64,000 bases of DNA from Nitzschia sp. DOCU1 (lineage: Eukaryota > Bacillariophyta > Bacillariophyceae > Bacillariales > Bacillariaceae). The DNA is taken from the NCBI GenBank assembly GCA_951394045.1, contig OX595992.1, forward strand, positions 2,604,001 to 2,668,000, written 5' to 3'. A program made the translations under genes and the position numbers. The notes under the pieces were generated by a model. That model searched no databases and was not told where the DNA came from. It saw only the letters and a list, made by a program, of their open reading frames with translations. Of the stretch, positions 1-10,367 are shown in pieces (within the stretch, counting starts at the first letter, position 1; every line of letters begins with the position of its first letter).

Positions 1-2090
1 AATTTGAAATGGCACACAAGGCCACAGCAACAACACCTGGTGCCAGTGTCACCAACAGTCCCTCCAAGCGACGTCGAAAAGACTAGGGAGCTGCTGAAAA
101 CATTGCATGTCCTGTGCTATTGCCACACAAAAAGCAAGCTGGAAAAGCTTTCGACAAGAGACAGAGAAGCTGAGAAAAGTACCGCTGGTGATCAAGCGGT
201 ACATGAGAGGCGCAATACCATAGACACCTGCAGCTGATGTCCAACCAAGGCCCGGCGTTCCAAACTTCGTCGAGTAGGCTAGCCACGGAAAATATTGTCC
301 ACTTCATATCCAAAGTGAGCCTTCTTGTGCCTCTAGCAGTTGCCACATAACTATTCTATTACCTCCTTTCCAATGCCCCCGAATTCTATGAATCTAACAT
401 AGACTATAGACGTAAGTAGAATACCAACGATTAGTATAGGGAGAGCCACCACTTGTAGTTGAGAAACTCTACTCTAGCTAGGAGACGCAACGGCTCGCTC
501 GCTCGCGCTCATTCTCCCACGCCTGGTAAGTCCGTAGGTGACGTCATTGCCAACTTCCTTATCGTCATTCGGAAGTTTGGTTCCAAAAGTGCCGGAAGCA
601 ATCACCTTGTCGTCCGCGGAACACTCCTAGCGCGCCGGGCGGGTCGGATCGGCTCAAAATATCCTCGCAATCGCAACACCCGGAGCGGCCACGGAGTGGA
701 GTCCATACACGGTTTCCCAACGAAACACGATTCGCGCTCCGCCAGATGATAAAGTAAATAGAGGTAGCATCCTGTCGGTCCAGCCACGTCATCTTACATT
801 ATATCGTTGCTTTCCGTTAAGTACTTCATCAATTGTCTTTAATCGTTGCTCAGCGAATTCGGTATTGAAGGAAGTTGAGAGTATTTAATGGCTTTGTTCT
901 TTGATCCACGCTCGATGATCGTTTGAGAGAGCAGAAAATCGGGCAGGTGAAAGCTCGCGCAAGACAACTCTTCAAAACGGAATCTCTACTTTCACGATTA
1001 CCTTCGTCAACCGCCGAAGTTTTCGGCGGTTGACGAAACTTTCGTCAACGGCCGAAGTTTTCGGCGGTGGACGACGGATACGACGACGGGTATCCCAGAT
1101 TCCGGATTCCCCCAATGCCTCGCTTTCCTTTGTAGCGTGCGTATCTTGGCCTTCATTGTGTTCGTTGTGGATGGAAATGAAGATCTCATAGTCATCATGA
1201 ATTCTACTGCTAGGACGGCTACCGTCGTCGTCGTCTCTCATCTTCGTCGCACGGCGGACGACATTGTGAACAGCACTTTGCCGCCCAGTTCTGCTGAAGA
1301 CAACAATGCTAATCACACAGACCCCAAGGTCTTTTGGTCGAGTCGACCCAACTGACAAAACAATGGTCTGTCTGTGGCTCCTTTGTCGTGTCTCTCATCG
1401 GAAACGGCACGGAATCCAACATCCGGTACTGACTTCGTCAACCGCCGAAAGTTTCGTCATCCGCCGAAGTTTTCGGCAACCGCCGCGGCGGTTGCCGAAA
1501 ACGTCGGCGGTGGTCGCCAGTAACAGAGAGATTCCCTTCGCTTCTAATGAAGAGTCTGCGAGCTCTTTCTTCACCGTTCATCTGGGGCCGCTTGTACCCT
1601 CAGTCGTGCCCAAACACTTTCACTTTGTTGAAGTTCTCTAAATATATGAAAGCTTCTGAGAAAATAGGGATTCTTTATTTTATTAATCAATGATTTCAAA
1701 AGACTTAATGAATCTTAAACGTATATGCCTCGAGGTTTCGGTCCATCAATCAAGGAGTTTTATCATCAGAAGGACCTCGAATGTGGTTCTGACCACTGCC
1801 AGGTGAAACGTGATGACCGCGTTCGCTCCCGATGCGGTGAACTCCATTCCTTGTCATCGAAAGTGGGAAGGCTGGGACTCAAGATCTACCCAAAACAACT
1901 TCTCCGCTTCTAGCTAGAGCTGCCGGAAAGACAAGTCGTGGTCGAGCTGATAAAAAGATGGTTACAATTAGTATGCCATGGGGTTGCCATACGGCTGCAT
2001 TCAATATCAAAATCGCAGGAAAGAAAATCTATGAAAACCTTACAATAAGATGCTACATGAAGAAATACCGGCGCCTAACAGACACTTAAC
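1..2090. other. Intergenic region without a supportable gene
   Basis: Only short open frames on both strands with no recognisable motif and no convincing splice pattern. It contains the palindrome cluster at 1003-1515, listed separately. The right end is the 3' flank of the nitrate transporter gene, which is read leftward. Confidence 0.5.
1003..1515. repeat. Cluster of perfect and near-perfect palindromes (CCGCCGAA/TTCGGCGG)
   Basis: A 16-bp arm at 1003-1018 is the exact reverse complement of 1022-1037 with a 3-nt loop. An imperfect sister follows at about 1041-1072. A 34-bp uninterrupted perfect palindrome centred on CCGCGG lies at 1469-1502, with further half-units (CCGCCGAA, CGTCAACCGCC) around it. 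No open frame explains this conservation. It could be a fold-back element, a protein-binding array or a transcribed hairpin. Confidence 0.8.
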
Positions 2091-3704
2091 TTAGGCCTCT
2101 GCCTCATTCTTGTTATTGGTCGCATCTGCCTCGGTCTTGTTCTCGGCAACAGTGACTGGTTCGGCTTCGTCTTTGTTGACTTCATCGGCCATTTCTGCGT
2201 CGGGTTCAGGGACAGCCAAAGTTTGCGGTGCCTTGGAAGGAACGGGGTCGTCCTTTCCACAGATGAGACTAGAATATCCCTTGATAAAGACGAAAGCCGA
2301 CATGACGGAAGACGCCAAAATACAGCTGCCCATGACGACAAAGGCTTCCTTGTATGTCAAGTTGCGAAATCCGAGCCCGAAGCACACAGCACCAGTATTT
2401 CCACCGGCACCAACGATTCCCGAGATCGATCCAGTAGACGGGGGGTCGACGTAAGGAACGACACCATATGTCGATCCTTCTGCGGCTTGTACAAACAAGG
2501 AGAAGAAAACCATGACAGCAATGGCAGCTCCCAAGGTTCCAGTATTGGCAAATACCAAGACCAGGGCTCCCTCCCCAGCGAGGAAAATGGTCTGGGCCAA
2601 GAGACGTCCACGCATTCCCAAGCTTGTGTTCATTTTGTCTGACAAGTAGCCCCCCAGTCCACGGGCAAACAAGTTCATCCATCCAAAGATAGAGGCAATC
2701 GCAGCAGCAGAGTCGGTAGACTGGCCAAATTCGTCCTTAAAGTAAAGGGCGGCAGCGTTATTCATTGTCAACTCGACCCCAAAGCAGCAGCCGTATTGAA
2801 TAAAGAGAATCCACGTGTTAAGGTTGAATGCTCCATTGCGGAAGGAGGCAGCGGCCGAGACCTCGGGCATTTGTCCATGTTTCTTCAATTCCGTATAATT
2901 TCCCCTTGGGGCGTCATCTGAAATGTAATAGATCATGATGCCAATGCAAAAACCGACAAAAGCGGGAACGACGCAAACAGTACGCCAGGCCTTCTCGGCG
3001 TCGCCGTCGAAGAAAATCTTGAAGAGGGGAAAGAGAGCCGAGCCCATGACGATCTGGGTGACACCCCCGCCTAGGTTACCCCATCCACCAACGAGGGCGT
3101 TAGCGGTTCCGACGACTTCCTTGGTGAACATACGGGAGGTCCAGTACTGGCACATGACGAAGCACCCGCCTGCAGTTCCAATAAAGAGACGAAGGACGGA
3201 AAGACCAACGGCCGAATTGACAAATCCAGTACAGGCAGTAGGGATGGAAGCAAAGCAAAGAACCGCCGTGAACAAAACGCGTGATCCCGTTTTATCGCAA
3301 AGCGGACCGAGCAAGAAACGCATAAAGATGGTTCCAGCGACACCGACAATAGATGAGGTCCAAATTTCTTCCTTGGTCAAGCCCAACGTTTCACGGATCT
3401 CGGAGAGAAGAGGCGCAATTGCAAACCAAATAAAGAAGGCAATAAAGAAAGCAATCCAAGAGCAATGGAAGGCCCTCATGTGCGGACGGGAAAAGTTGCA
3501 GAGCTTGATTTCCTTAGCCTTGTCATCTTGGTCGGGATCAACCTCAACTGCGTACGTTTCGTACTTCTTCCACTCGGTCTGTTGGTCGTTAAAATTGCAG
3601 ATTTCAGAAAAAAATGAGAACGAGTCGACCCAAAGAAGAAATCACTTTCAGTAAAGGGAATTTGAACAACTTACGGGTGCCCCCATGTCTACTTCTTCAG
3701 CCAT
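2091..3704 (-). CDS. NRT2: High-affinity nitrate/nitrite transporter, NNP family (MFS)
   Basis: Plasma-membrane importer of nitrate (and probably nitrite), the first step of nitrate assimilation. Exons are 3704-3675 and 3578-2091 with a 96-bp GT-AG intron, giving 505 aa. About twelve hydrophobic segments are visible. The MFS loop RFLLGPLCDKTGSR lies near residue 97. The NNP signature GGWGNLGGG lies near residue 174, and a second glycine block (GAGGNTGAV) near residue 365. The N-terminus (MAEEVDMGAP, then TEWKKYETYAVEVDPDQDD) and the acidic hydrophilic C-terminal tail fit diatom NRT2 proteins. A further GT-AG intron (3743-3828) upstream would join an ATG at 3835 in frame, adding 15 residues; I prefer the start at 3704 because diatom homologues begin near there. 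Family assignment is very secure; substrate affinity is inferred. Confidence 0.95.
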
Positions 3705-3742
3705 GGTGTTAATTTTGGATTTCGTCAGGGCTGCTTTGCGAA

Positions 3743-3828
3743 CTGAATGGTTGGAAAGTTATGAAATCAAGAGTTGACACACAAATTCGGAAGGGATTCT
3801 GAGATGTGTGATGTCGGTGACGACTTAC
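3743..3828 (-). other. Probable leader intron of the nitrate transporter
   Basis: Reading leftward, ATGCTTG is followed by GTAAGT at 3828 and closes with TTCAG at 3743. Splicing leaves ATG CTT GTT CGC in frame with the downstream NRT2 start at 3704. It is therefore either a 5'-UTR intron or the first intron of a slightly longer protein. Confidence 0.6.
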
Positions 3829-3835
3829 CAAGCAT

Positions 3836-4097
3836 GATTTTTGTCGACCTTGCGCACGTTCGCAATTTTCCATCCACGTCACGAGCCTCCCCCGAATTTT
3901 TCATATGCCCCTCGGAAAACCACACGTGCCCCTTTCCCTAAAATTATACGAGGTTTCTCAATTAGTGCCGGCACAGTTGTTCCTTCCGGAACTTTTTGCT
4001 ATTCTCGATAGAAAACGCAAACGTCATAGCATTGTTGCTCTGGCAATAGATTCCATTCTAGCTACGAAGTAGGGAAAGAAGTTCAAGTCTCCCAAAA
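3836..4097. other. Promoter-side gap upstream of the nitrate transporter
   Basis: AT-rich stretches and a 'cacgtg'-like site near 3922 are visible, but no TATA box or other element can be assigned with confidence. No gene seen. Confidence 0.3.
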
Positions 4098-4700
4098 CTA
4101 AACGCGGTGTATCTTGGCCTTGGGAGCTCCTACTAGAGGTATTTCCGGAACTTTCGCTATCCTCGATCTCATCCTCCCTCGAAAAAGCAAGACGCGTCCG
4201 CACGCTGCTGCTCTGGCAAGATATTCGATTGTAGTTCTCGCATTGCTGCTGGTAAATATTAATGCGACCTTGTAGTTGTTAGCAGGACGATCCCTAGCAG
4301 AACCACTGAAACTAGTAGATCCATCGTCCGAAATCAAGGGAGGACTCTTGCGGATAGGATGGGCAAGTCTCTGATACATGTTCATAGCAACTTGAGAGTT
4401 TGTGGACATCTCTTTTGCCTCACCACGATGGATTCTTGCCACTGGAAGTCTCAATCTCTGCTTCCGTGATGGTAACCATCTCGGCCTTTTACTAAACTTT
4501 CATCTTCAGTGGTTGCTGTCGATCTTCGCTGCGATCGACGCTCCAAGGCCAGTGAGCTCGACCAGGACTTTCGCGTGCCTCACATCCGTGCTTTCCCAGG
4601 CCATTTCCACTGAGCTTGGGGAAGGCATTATGCATATGTCTTCCACTCTAGCCTTCCCTCCTTCTGTTCTCATGCGTTCGAGATTGGCGTTCATATAGCT
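4098..4700 (-). other. Possible exon(s) of unknown protein downstream of the bestrophin-like gene
   Basis: Two minus-strand open stretches (4454-4098 and the 4700-4506 part of a longer frame) have protein-like composition, such as NVSYFGDIASYMNANLERM and KVLVELTGLGASIAAKI. The second overlaps the end of the bestrophin-like gene in a different frame, so it could be an alternatively spliced C-terminus, a frame-shifted remnant or chance. No motif was recognised and I found no clean splice pair joining them. Confidence 0.25.
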
Positions 4701-4725
4701 TGCAATGTCTCCAAAGTACGAAACA

Positions 4726-6230
4726 TTAGTGTCCTTTGGGATCGCTGTCGTTCTTGGGAGTCGATACCGCAGCCGCTCGACCTCCCAAGATCCATCTCGT
4801 GGAGGCTGCATTGGCTTCTCGAATAAAGACGGCCAAATCAATGTAGACGGCGCCCTCACAATAATCTTCGCTGTCCAGGGGATCCAAAAAGACTTTTGCC
4901 AAATCTAGCAGGCCGCGGTAAAACAAAGTCAAAATTCCTACCAAGACAACGGAAAAGACTCCCATTTCGGGGTATCTGTGTGTAAAGATCGAGGATCAAT
5001 GGGCAAGTGAGTTGGTTGGGTGGGCAATGGAATGAATATAAATAAGAGGGCAACTCCGTCTTGCACTTACTGCGCCACAGGTGCAACAACCAAGAAGGAA
5101 TCCACCAGGATCTGAACAAAGTGGGCATACGCCAAGGGCATGCGTCCAGCTACCATGTCGGGTAATCCCCCCATCAGCCCTCGAAGACGACAAAATTGAT
5201 CCAACAGTGCTTGTTCTAGTGCGTGGGAGTAGCGTTGGATAACTTGTGGGTCGCGAATCGCTTCCTCACAATCCATCAAAGCAGATTCCAATACTGCTAC
5301 CCATTTTTGAGTGGGAGCCAAACCAGCAGTGGCGTCTAGTACTTGCGTTTTCAGCCACAGGGGCAAGTATCCCGCATGGACGAGTCGATCAATGCCCCGT
5401 GGCGTCAAAAGCACTCGAAAACGGGGCGCATTGGAAGCCCAAAATAGTAAATGACAAACTTTTAATTTGGTAGCCACAACATTCAAAAAGGTCAATGCAT
5501 CTTCCGTATAATATTCCTTGACGGTCGATTTGGGACGTTTGCGGGGTTCCACGGCGGCTCCATTGGCCGCCAATAACATGTTGATATCATTGAGACGGCC
5601 TTGTATGCCACGGCCTTGATCATGTACAGCTCTCCAAAACGTATAAGCCTGTCCCACAAAAAATGTCAACAAAAAGGTTGACAAACTCATGAGCGTCTTC
5701 CAAATTTTATCGACGGCTTCCAATCGCGGCAGAGTCCCAGCCGGCGGCGTGACACTGGTCCAAACATCCCAGTCTCCATACATTCGTCGCCTCATGACTA
5801 AACAAAACAAGAGCGCCCAAGACATGTTCCACAGAGCAGTTGCAAAGGTATGATACAGTACAGTCCCGAACCATTGACGCCAGAGCCATCGTGGAAAGGG
5901 TCGAAAGCGTTGAATGAGAATCCCAGGTTCATCGCCCACGACACGATTCGCAGCAGCATCAATTTCTTCTTGACTCGCCGATGCTTCCAATTCATCAATC
6001 GAAGGTGGAGGATTCGGATCTTGAACGGCCTCCCAGGGTGCTAGACCGTCGGGGTGCGTCGCAAGCGAGGATGACCGAGACCAAAGGAGGTCATTCAGCC
6101 CACCAGCGGATGGTCGAGCCGTCGCTCGAGATGTATGATGCTCCGATGAGACTGCTGCTGACGCTAGCAACAGCAGTAAAGCCGCCAGCAAAGGAGCTAT
6201 TCTTCTTCTTTCAATCCAATGTCGGAGCAT
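4726..6230 (-). CDS. Bestrophin-like membrane protein
   Basis: Probably an anion channel of the bestrophin superfamily. Exons are 6230-5071 and 4975-4726 with a 95-bp GT-AG intron; the join reads VAPVAQ-YPEMGVFS in frame, giving 469 aa. The start gives a hydrophobic N-terminal signal (RIAPLLAALLLLLASAAVSS), so the protein enters the secretory or plastid route. Hydrophobic segments lie near residues 125-145, 180-200, 370-385 and 390-405. The last block, FYRGLLDLAKVFLDPLDSED followed by STRW, resembles the end of the bestrophin core in diatom homologues. This is a remembered family resemblance, not a search. Selectivity and calcium gating cannot be read from the sequence. An alternative is an unrelated polytopic family. 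Confidence 0.6.
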
Positions 6231-6891
6231 TTCTTTGGATCTTTATGCAGTTGTGGAGCCTCCCTTTGGCCATGGTCCCTTTGGACATTGTGCCAGATAT
6301 CTTTTTTTGTGCGGTCGGCAATGGTGTCAATAAATGGGATGACGTCCACGATATTACCGTACGCCGTCGGATGGATGTTGTTTGGCGCGGAGTAACGGAA
6401 TGGGGCAATAATAAAGAATGTTCGCCTGCTGGCGGGTAGGCTCGTGCGTGCGGCGACTAAAATGACACATCGTTTTGGTTGCTCTCGTCGTTGCCAATCG
6501 TCCCGAGTGCAATGATCATTACAACCGACAGCAGCAACAACTTGTCCGTGGAGTCTGACCATACACAAGTCTCTTTTCCATGCAGCCACTGGCCGAAAGC
6601 CAGGCTCATGATGGCTGCTGAATAAGGATTTCGAGGAAAAATGTTGGTAGGTACTAAGATCTAAGTCGCGCCGATGGTGCCGTCGCGGCGAAAGCCACAG
6701 GTGGTTCTAGTAGATCCCACAAATAGGACTTGCCGGTCGACTAGAATTTATTGGTTCGACTAGTTTGATTAGTTGAGGCTATATGGTGTGATTTGTTTGT
6801 TGCTGCTTGGAAGACTCCGTAGCTAGAAGAATGACTTTTAAGAATAAGAAAAGGAGGAGCGAGGAGGTAGTACTACCCCCGATGCCCCAGT
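6231..6891. other. Intergenic region, no gene seen
   Basis: Between the start of the bestrophin-like gene and the 3' end of the small Ser-rich gene. Open frames here run antisense to, or overlap, the upstream gene and look like shadows. Short CTAGTAG/GACTAG words recur near 6700-6765. Confidence 0.4.
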
Positions 6892-7485
6892 TTAGCCCCC
6901 AGTAATTTGTCGCGCAGGCTTCAACGGTGGCATTGTATTCTTGAAGTCATCTTTATCAGACGCTGAGGCGGGGGACAACAGGCTTCTGTCACTTCGATGA
7001 CTTTGCTGCTGCCGGATCTCCTTTAACAGCTGGGAAGCAGCATCGTCAAGTGGCGCTGATCCCGGTGGTGGAACACCACTCGGATTATTGTTGTCAAGGT
7101 AGGATTCTGCAGAGGAGGATCCTCGTCGGATTATAGACGCCATGAGAATGATGGATCGTTTTCGTTCCGGCTTGTGCATTGGGCCTGAGGACGGGCTGTT
7201 GGGTGCGGACGAGCTGAACCTGCAGCAAACAACATCCGAAGTACGTTGCATCGCTTCTTGAAGAAGAAAGTCCTCGTGGTCTTCCTCATCGATTGAAGTT
7301 GACCTGACGTCGTCATATCGATACTCTTTTTTGTCATTATCTCGTAGACTGATTTCATAGTCGTCGTCATCAAAGTCATCAGAGATGGTAATAGCAGACA
7401 AGGTGCTGTTGGTGAGGTTGTTGTTTCTCGATGGGACGATCATCGTGAAAGGAGGGAGTTCTTCTTGTTTAATACTAGCAATCAT
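6892..7485 (-). CDS. Small Ser-rich acidic protein, tandem paralogue 1
   Basis: 197 aa, not recognised. It aligns by eye along its length with the protein at 8748-9263. Shared blocks in order are: an N-terminal MIA..QE..PFT.I.PSRN, STLSAITISDDF, a DVRSTSIDE acidic stretch, MHKPERKRSIILMAS, RRG.SSAESYLDN, EIRQQ, and the C-terminal MPPLKPARQ. It is soluble, without signal peptide or membrane segment. Many Ser residues sit next to Arg or Asp/Glu, so phosphorylation is plausible. Single exon; the ATG at 7485 matches the paralogue's start. Conservation of separate short motifs suggests an adaptor or regulatory protein, but no function is known to me. Confidence 0.75.
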   Translation of the reverse strand: MIASIKQEELPPFTMIVPSRNNNLTNSTLSAITISDDFDDDDYEISLRDNDKKEYRYDDVRSTSIDEEDHEDFLLQEAMQRTSDVVCCRFSSSAPNSPSSGPMHKPERKRSIILMASIIRRGSSSAESYLDNNNPSGVPPPGSAPLDDAASQLLKEIRQQQSHRSDRSLLSPASASDKDDFKNTMPPLKPARQITGG

Positions 7486-8747
7486 GATGATGGGACGAAT
7501 CGTCGATACAAAGGATTATGATGCGACTTTCTAACCTCTGGTAAAGATATGATCCAACCGTGAGTCTTGGAGATTTCGATGGGCCAAGGACAGCGACTAA
7601 GAACGTTCAATGCGGGATAGTACGGGGTTTGGGTCTTGGCGCAGCATCGCAAGATTCCTGAGTGGGAGACTGCGAGTAGAAAAGAACAGTTTGGATAATC
7701 CTCGTGGAAACGAAATAAGCCCAAATGATTTGTTTCCGTGTATGTTTTCGTTAAGGTCAGAAGAGTCGCAATTCAGTATCTGGGAATGGATTCGGCATTC
7801 ATTTTCTACATTGTTAAATGATGAGATGATTTGACGAATGTCGAACTACGGAACCCCAATGTTTGTGATTCTTGCCAGAACCTTGGAGAAACCCCACTAT
7901 CCATGCGCACAGCAAGAGCAAAGCTCATGTCACTCTCTAAACCCAACATAATTTCAAACACCAAAAGCCCTCACTGTGTCATCGTGGATCGTCGTTTCCT
8001 GTGCCGGATCCGCCCTCTTATTCACAACACTGTAGTTAGAAGCTGCGTCTCTTTCCGCTAAAAGTAAGACTGCCTCGAGTAGGTAGGCTGCTTGCTACTA
8101 CCCACTGTAGCTAGGGACTACACCGGTAGTAATCGTACCCGTGGTGCAAAGAAATCAATGAAGAAGCAGCAGCTCTGATCATCGCTATTACTACTACTTT
8201 GCTACCGAAATAGCACTGCCACCACCACCAGCATTTACTCAGTGCTTCTTCTGGGTGCGGGTACCTTCTTCGTCGTCTTTCCCGCTTCTGACCGGGCGCG
8301 AGGGTAATCATAACAAAAACAAGAACCAGCAGCAGCTAGCACCGCCACCCCCCTATTTTGCATGCTGCTGCCGCCGCTAGTCGACACCAGCAGTCGAGCT
8401 CAGGACAGTGGGATAGATAACTCGGCGCCGCCAAGTGACCACGACCATGATGAGGGCTGAGTCAACAACACGTAGCAGTAGATGCTGCTGGATAGTAGAA
8501 TGATCATCAATCTACTATCCAGCAGCATCTACTACTCATGATGAACTCAACGCGACAGCTGCTACTCTACTAGACAATCCTCGTTGTGCATACACAACAA
8601 AGCATCATAGTAGTAGTATCGTCAAGGAAAATGATCTAGTAGTATATATTGCATTGGGTATTGGTCTGCTTAACCCGTGCTATGATAGCATTATTGTTGC
8701 CGCTGAAAAAAGTCTGATTGATAAGAATCACCCCATAGTATTGTTGT
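7486..8747. other. Intergenic spacer between the tandem paralogues
   Basis: No convincing gene. The first 200 bases resemble the region upstream of the second paralogue (compare 7579-7700 with 9394-9500: 'gggccaa', 'ctgc(g/a)agtaga'), so the duplication included 5' flanking sequence. From 8200 on it is rich in TAG/CTA trinucleotide words and holds the hairpin at 8474-8536. Confidence 0.5.
8474..8536. repeat. Long inverted repeat (26-bp arms, 11-nt loop)
   Basis: Arm 8474-8499 is the reverse complement of 8511-8536 with one mismatch. The loop contains TGATCA, itself palindromic. It lies in the spacer between the two paralogues. It could be a transcribed hairpin, a terminator-like structure or a MITE remnant. 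Confidence 0.85.
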
Positions 8748-9263
8748 TTAGCCCTCGGTATGTTGTCGTGCAGGTTTCATCGGTGGCATCATATTCTTGA
8801 AGTTGGGAGTTGTTGAGGGGGCAAGCAAGCTTCTGTCGCTTCCACTCTGCTGCCGGATCTCCATTAGCAGCTCGGACGGGCGTCTTGACGGAAGGTTGGG
8901 GATATTGTCGAGGTAGGATTCTGCGGAGGATCCTCCTCTTCGCGGCTTGTTGGAAGCCATGAGAATGACCGATCGTTGTCGTTCGGGCTTGTGCATTGTG
9001 TCCGAAGTGTTATTTGATGCTGAGCTGAACCTGGAAACCGCCGAATTACGTTGCACCGCTTGAAGGTCCCCTTCTTCCTCCTCGTATTCATCGATTGAAG
9101 TCGACCTAATATCGTAGAATTGCTGTTCTTTCTCATTGTCGTCTAGACTGATATCACAGTCATCAAAGAAGTCATCCGAGATGGTAATAGCAGACAAGGT
9201 GCTACTGCGAGTGTTCCTCGAGGGGATAATCGTGAAAGGGATTTCTTGTTCAATAGCAATCAT
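8748..9263 (-). CDS. Small Ser-rich acidic protein, tandem paralogue 2
   Basis: 171 aa, the shorter sister of 6892-7485. It keeps STLSAITISDDF, DIRSTSIDE, MHKPERQRSVILMAS, RRGGSSAESYLDN, EIRQQ and MPPMKPARQ, while the linkers between these blocks are shortened. Single exon, no signal peptide, no membrane segment. That the short motifs survive while linkers drift argues for purifying selection, so both copies are probably functional. Role unknown. Confidence 0.75.
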   Translation of the reverse strand: MIAIEQEIPFTIIPSRNTRSSTLSAITISDDFFDDCDISLDDNEKEQQFYDIRSTSIDEYEEEEGDLQAVQRNSAVSRFSSASNNTSDTMHKPERQRSVILMASNKPRRGGSSAESYLDNIPNLPSRRPSELLMEIRQQSGSDRSLLAPSTTPNFKNMMPPMKPARQHTEG

Positions 9264-10367
9264 GGTGGTTTAAAAATGATGCTTGCATGTTTTTATGGGA
9301 GGGATCGATCCGAAGATTACCTGGTAGATTCAATAGTGAGACTTTTCAGCCTGCGCAGTTTCGTCCTTCAACTGCGAATCTTTGAGACTTAAATGGGCCA
9401 AAAGGAAGCGCATAGAAACTTTGGTCGAATGACATGATGTGACGTGGCATGCATCCATCGACTTCCTTCAGGTCGCCTGCAAGTAGAGAAAAGGGAACAT
9501 GGCGCGTCGAAATTGGGCCCACATAGTTTGCTTTTGATACAATCAATCGTCATCTGGCGCTAATTATTTCATGGATAAATGTTTTTACTATTATTGATGC
9601 ATGCCTGTTTATCTTCATGCTGTTAGTACAGTAGTCCTCAATCCCGAAAAGGGAGCGTAGTCTACTACCGGTACCTAGAGTACTCTAGTAGATACTCGTA
9701 GGTTCGCAGGATAACAGCAAAATGTTGATCCGTTCGGACTTAACGCTACCTTTCCGACATCATGGGTGGCTGGATTAGGTACTAGTTCTTGCTTTCTATG
9801 TTCTGAGAAGGAGTTCCTGGAATTTCTTTCTACCGGTAGTAGCAACAATATCCGAAAGGAAGAAGCAATGATCTGCTGTGGATAGATTTGGCTTTTGCAG
9901 GGCTGGAAAATACGCTCGCAACCCCGTCCTTCGAATATGATACCATGATCCAGCCTCTGCACGTGGGTATGAGTAGTGTTTATCTGTGGCGCGAGTTGCG
10001 AATGAGTACGGCTATAGCATCGTAGAGCAAGAACAGTTTCTTCTAAACTAGCGTCTACTTTATCCAGCAGCATTCTTAGCTGGTTTTGACCCGAGTTGCA
10101 CCACCCTACTCCCTTTCTAAAACAGAGCCTTGCCATGAAAGCGTCGCAATATTTCTTGCAGTACTGCGAGCTGGACCAAGTAGTTCGAAGCTCGTCAAAG
10201 CTTTCTCCTTCAGAGCCGTCTTTCGTTGTGGAAGCCGAAAAGAAACAAGAAGCGTACGGGTTCAAGAGTGCGACTGCAATCGCCCCCACACTGTGATATG
10301 TTACCACCAATGGGCAGCGTAGTTTTCCTGAAGCGAATTTGCACACCGTCCGCTGTAGTTTCGTTTT
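9264..10367. other. Spacer with a doubtful 223-codon minus-strand frame
   Basis: The minus frame 10346-9675 is the only long one. It is Cys-containing with a plausible helical stretch (LRMLLDKVDASLEETVLALR) but no motif and low-complexity ends. It could be 3' UTR of the large Ser-rich gene, a lone exon or chance. ACCGGT palindromes occur at 9667 and 9832. Confidence 0.3.

Noticed and set aside
9675..10346. 223-codon minus-strand frame
   Set aside because: Not called as a gene: no motif, no ATG-supported conserved start, low-complexity ends. Kept only as a doubtful note.
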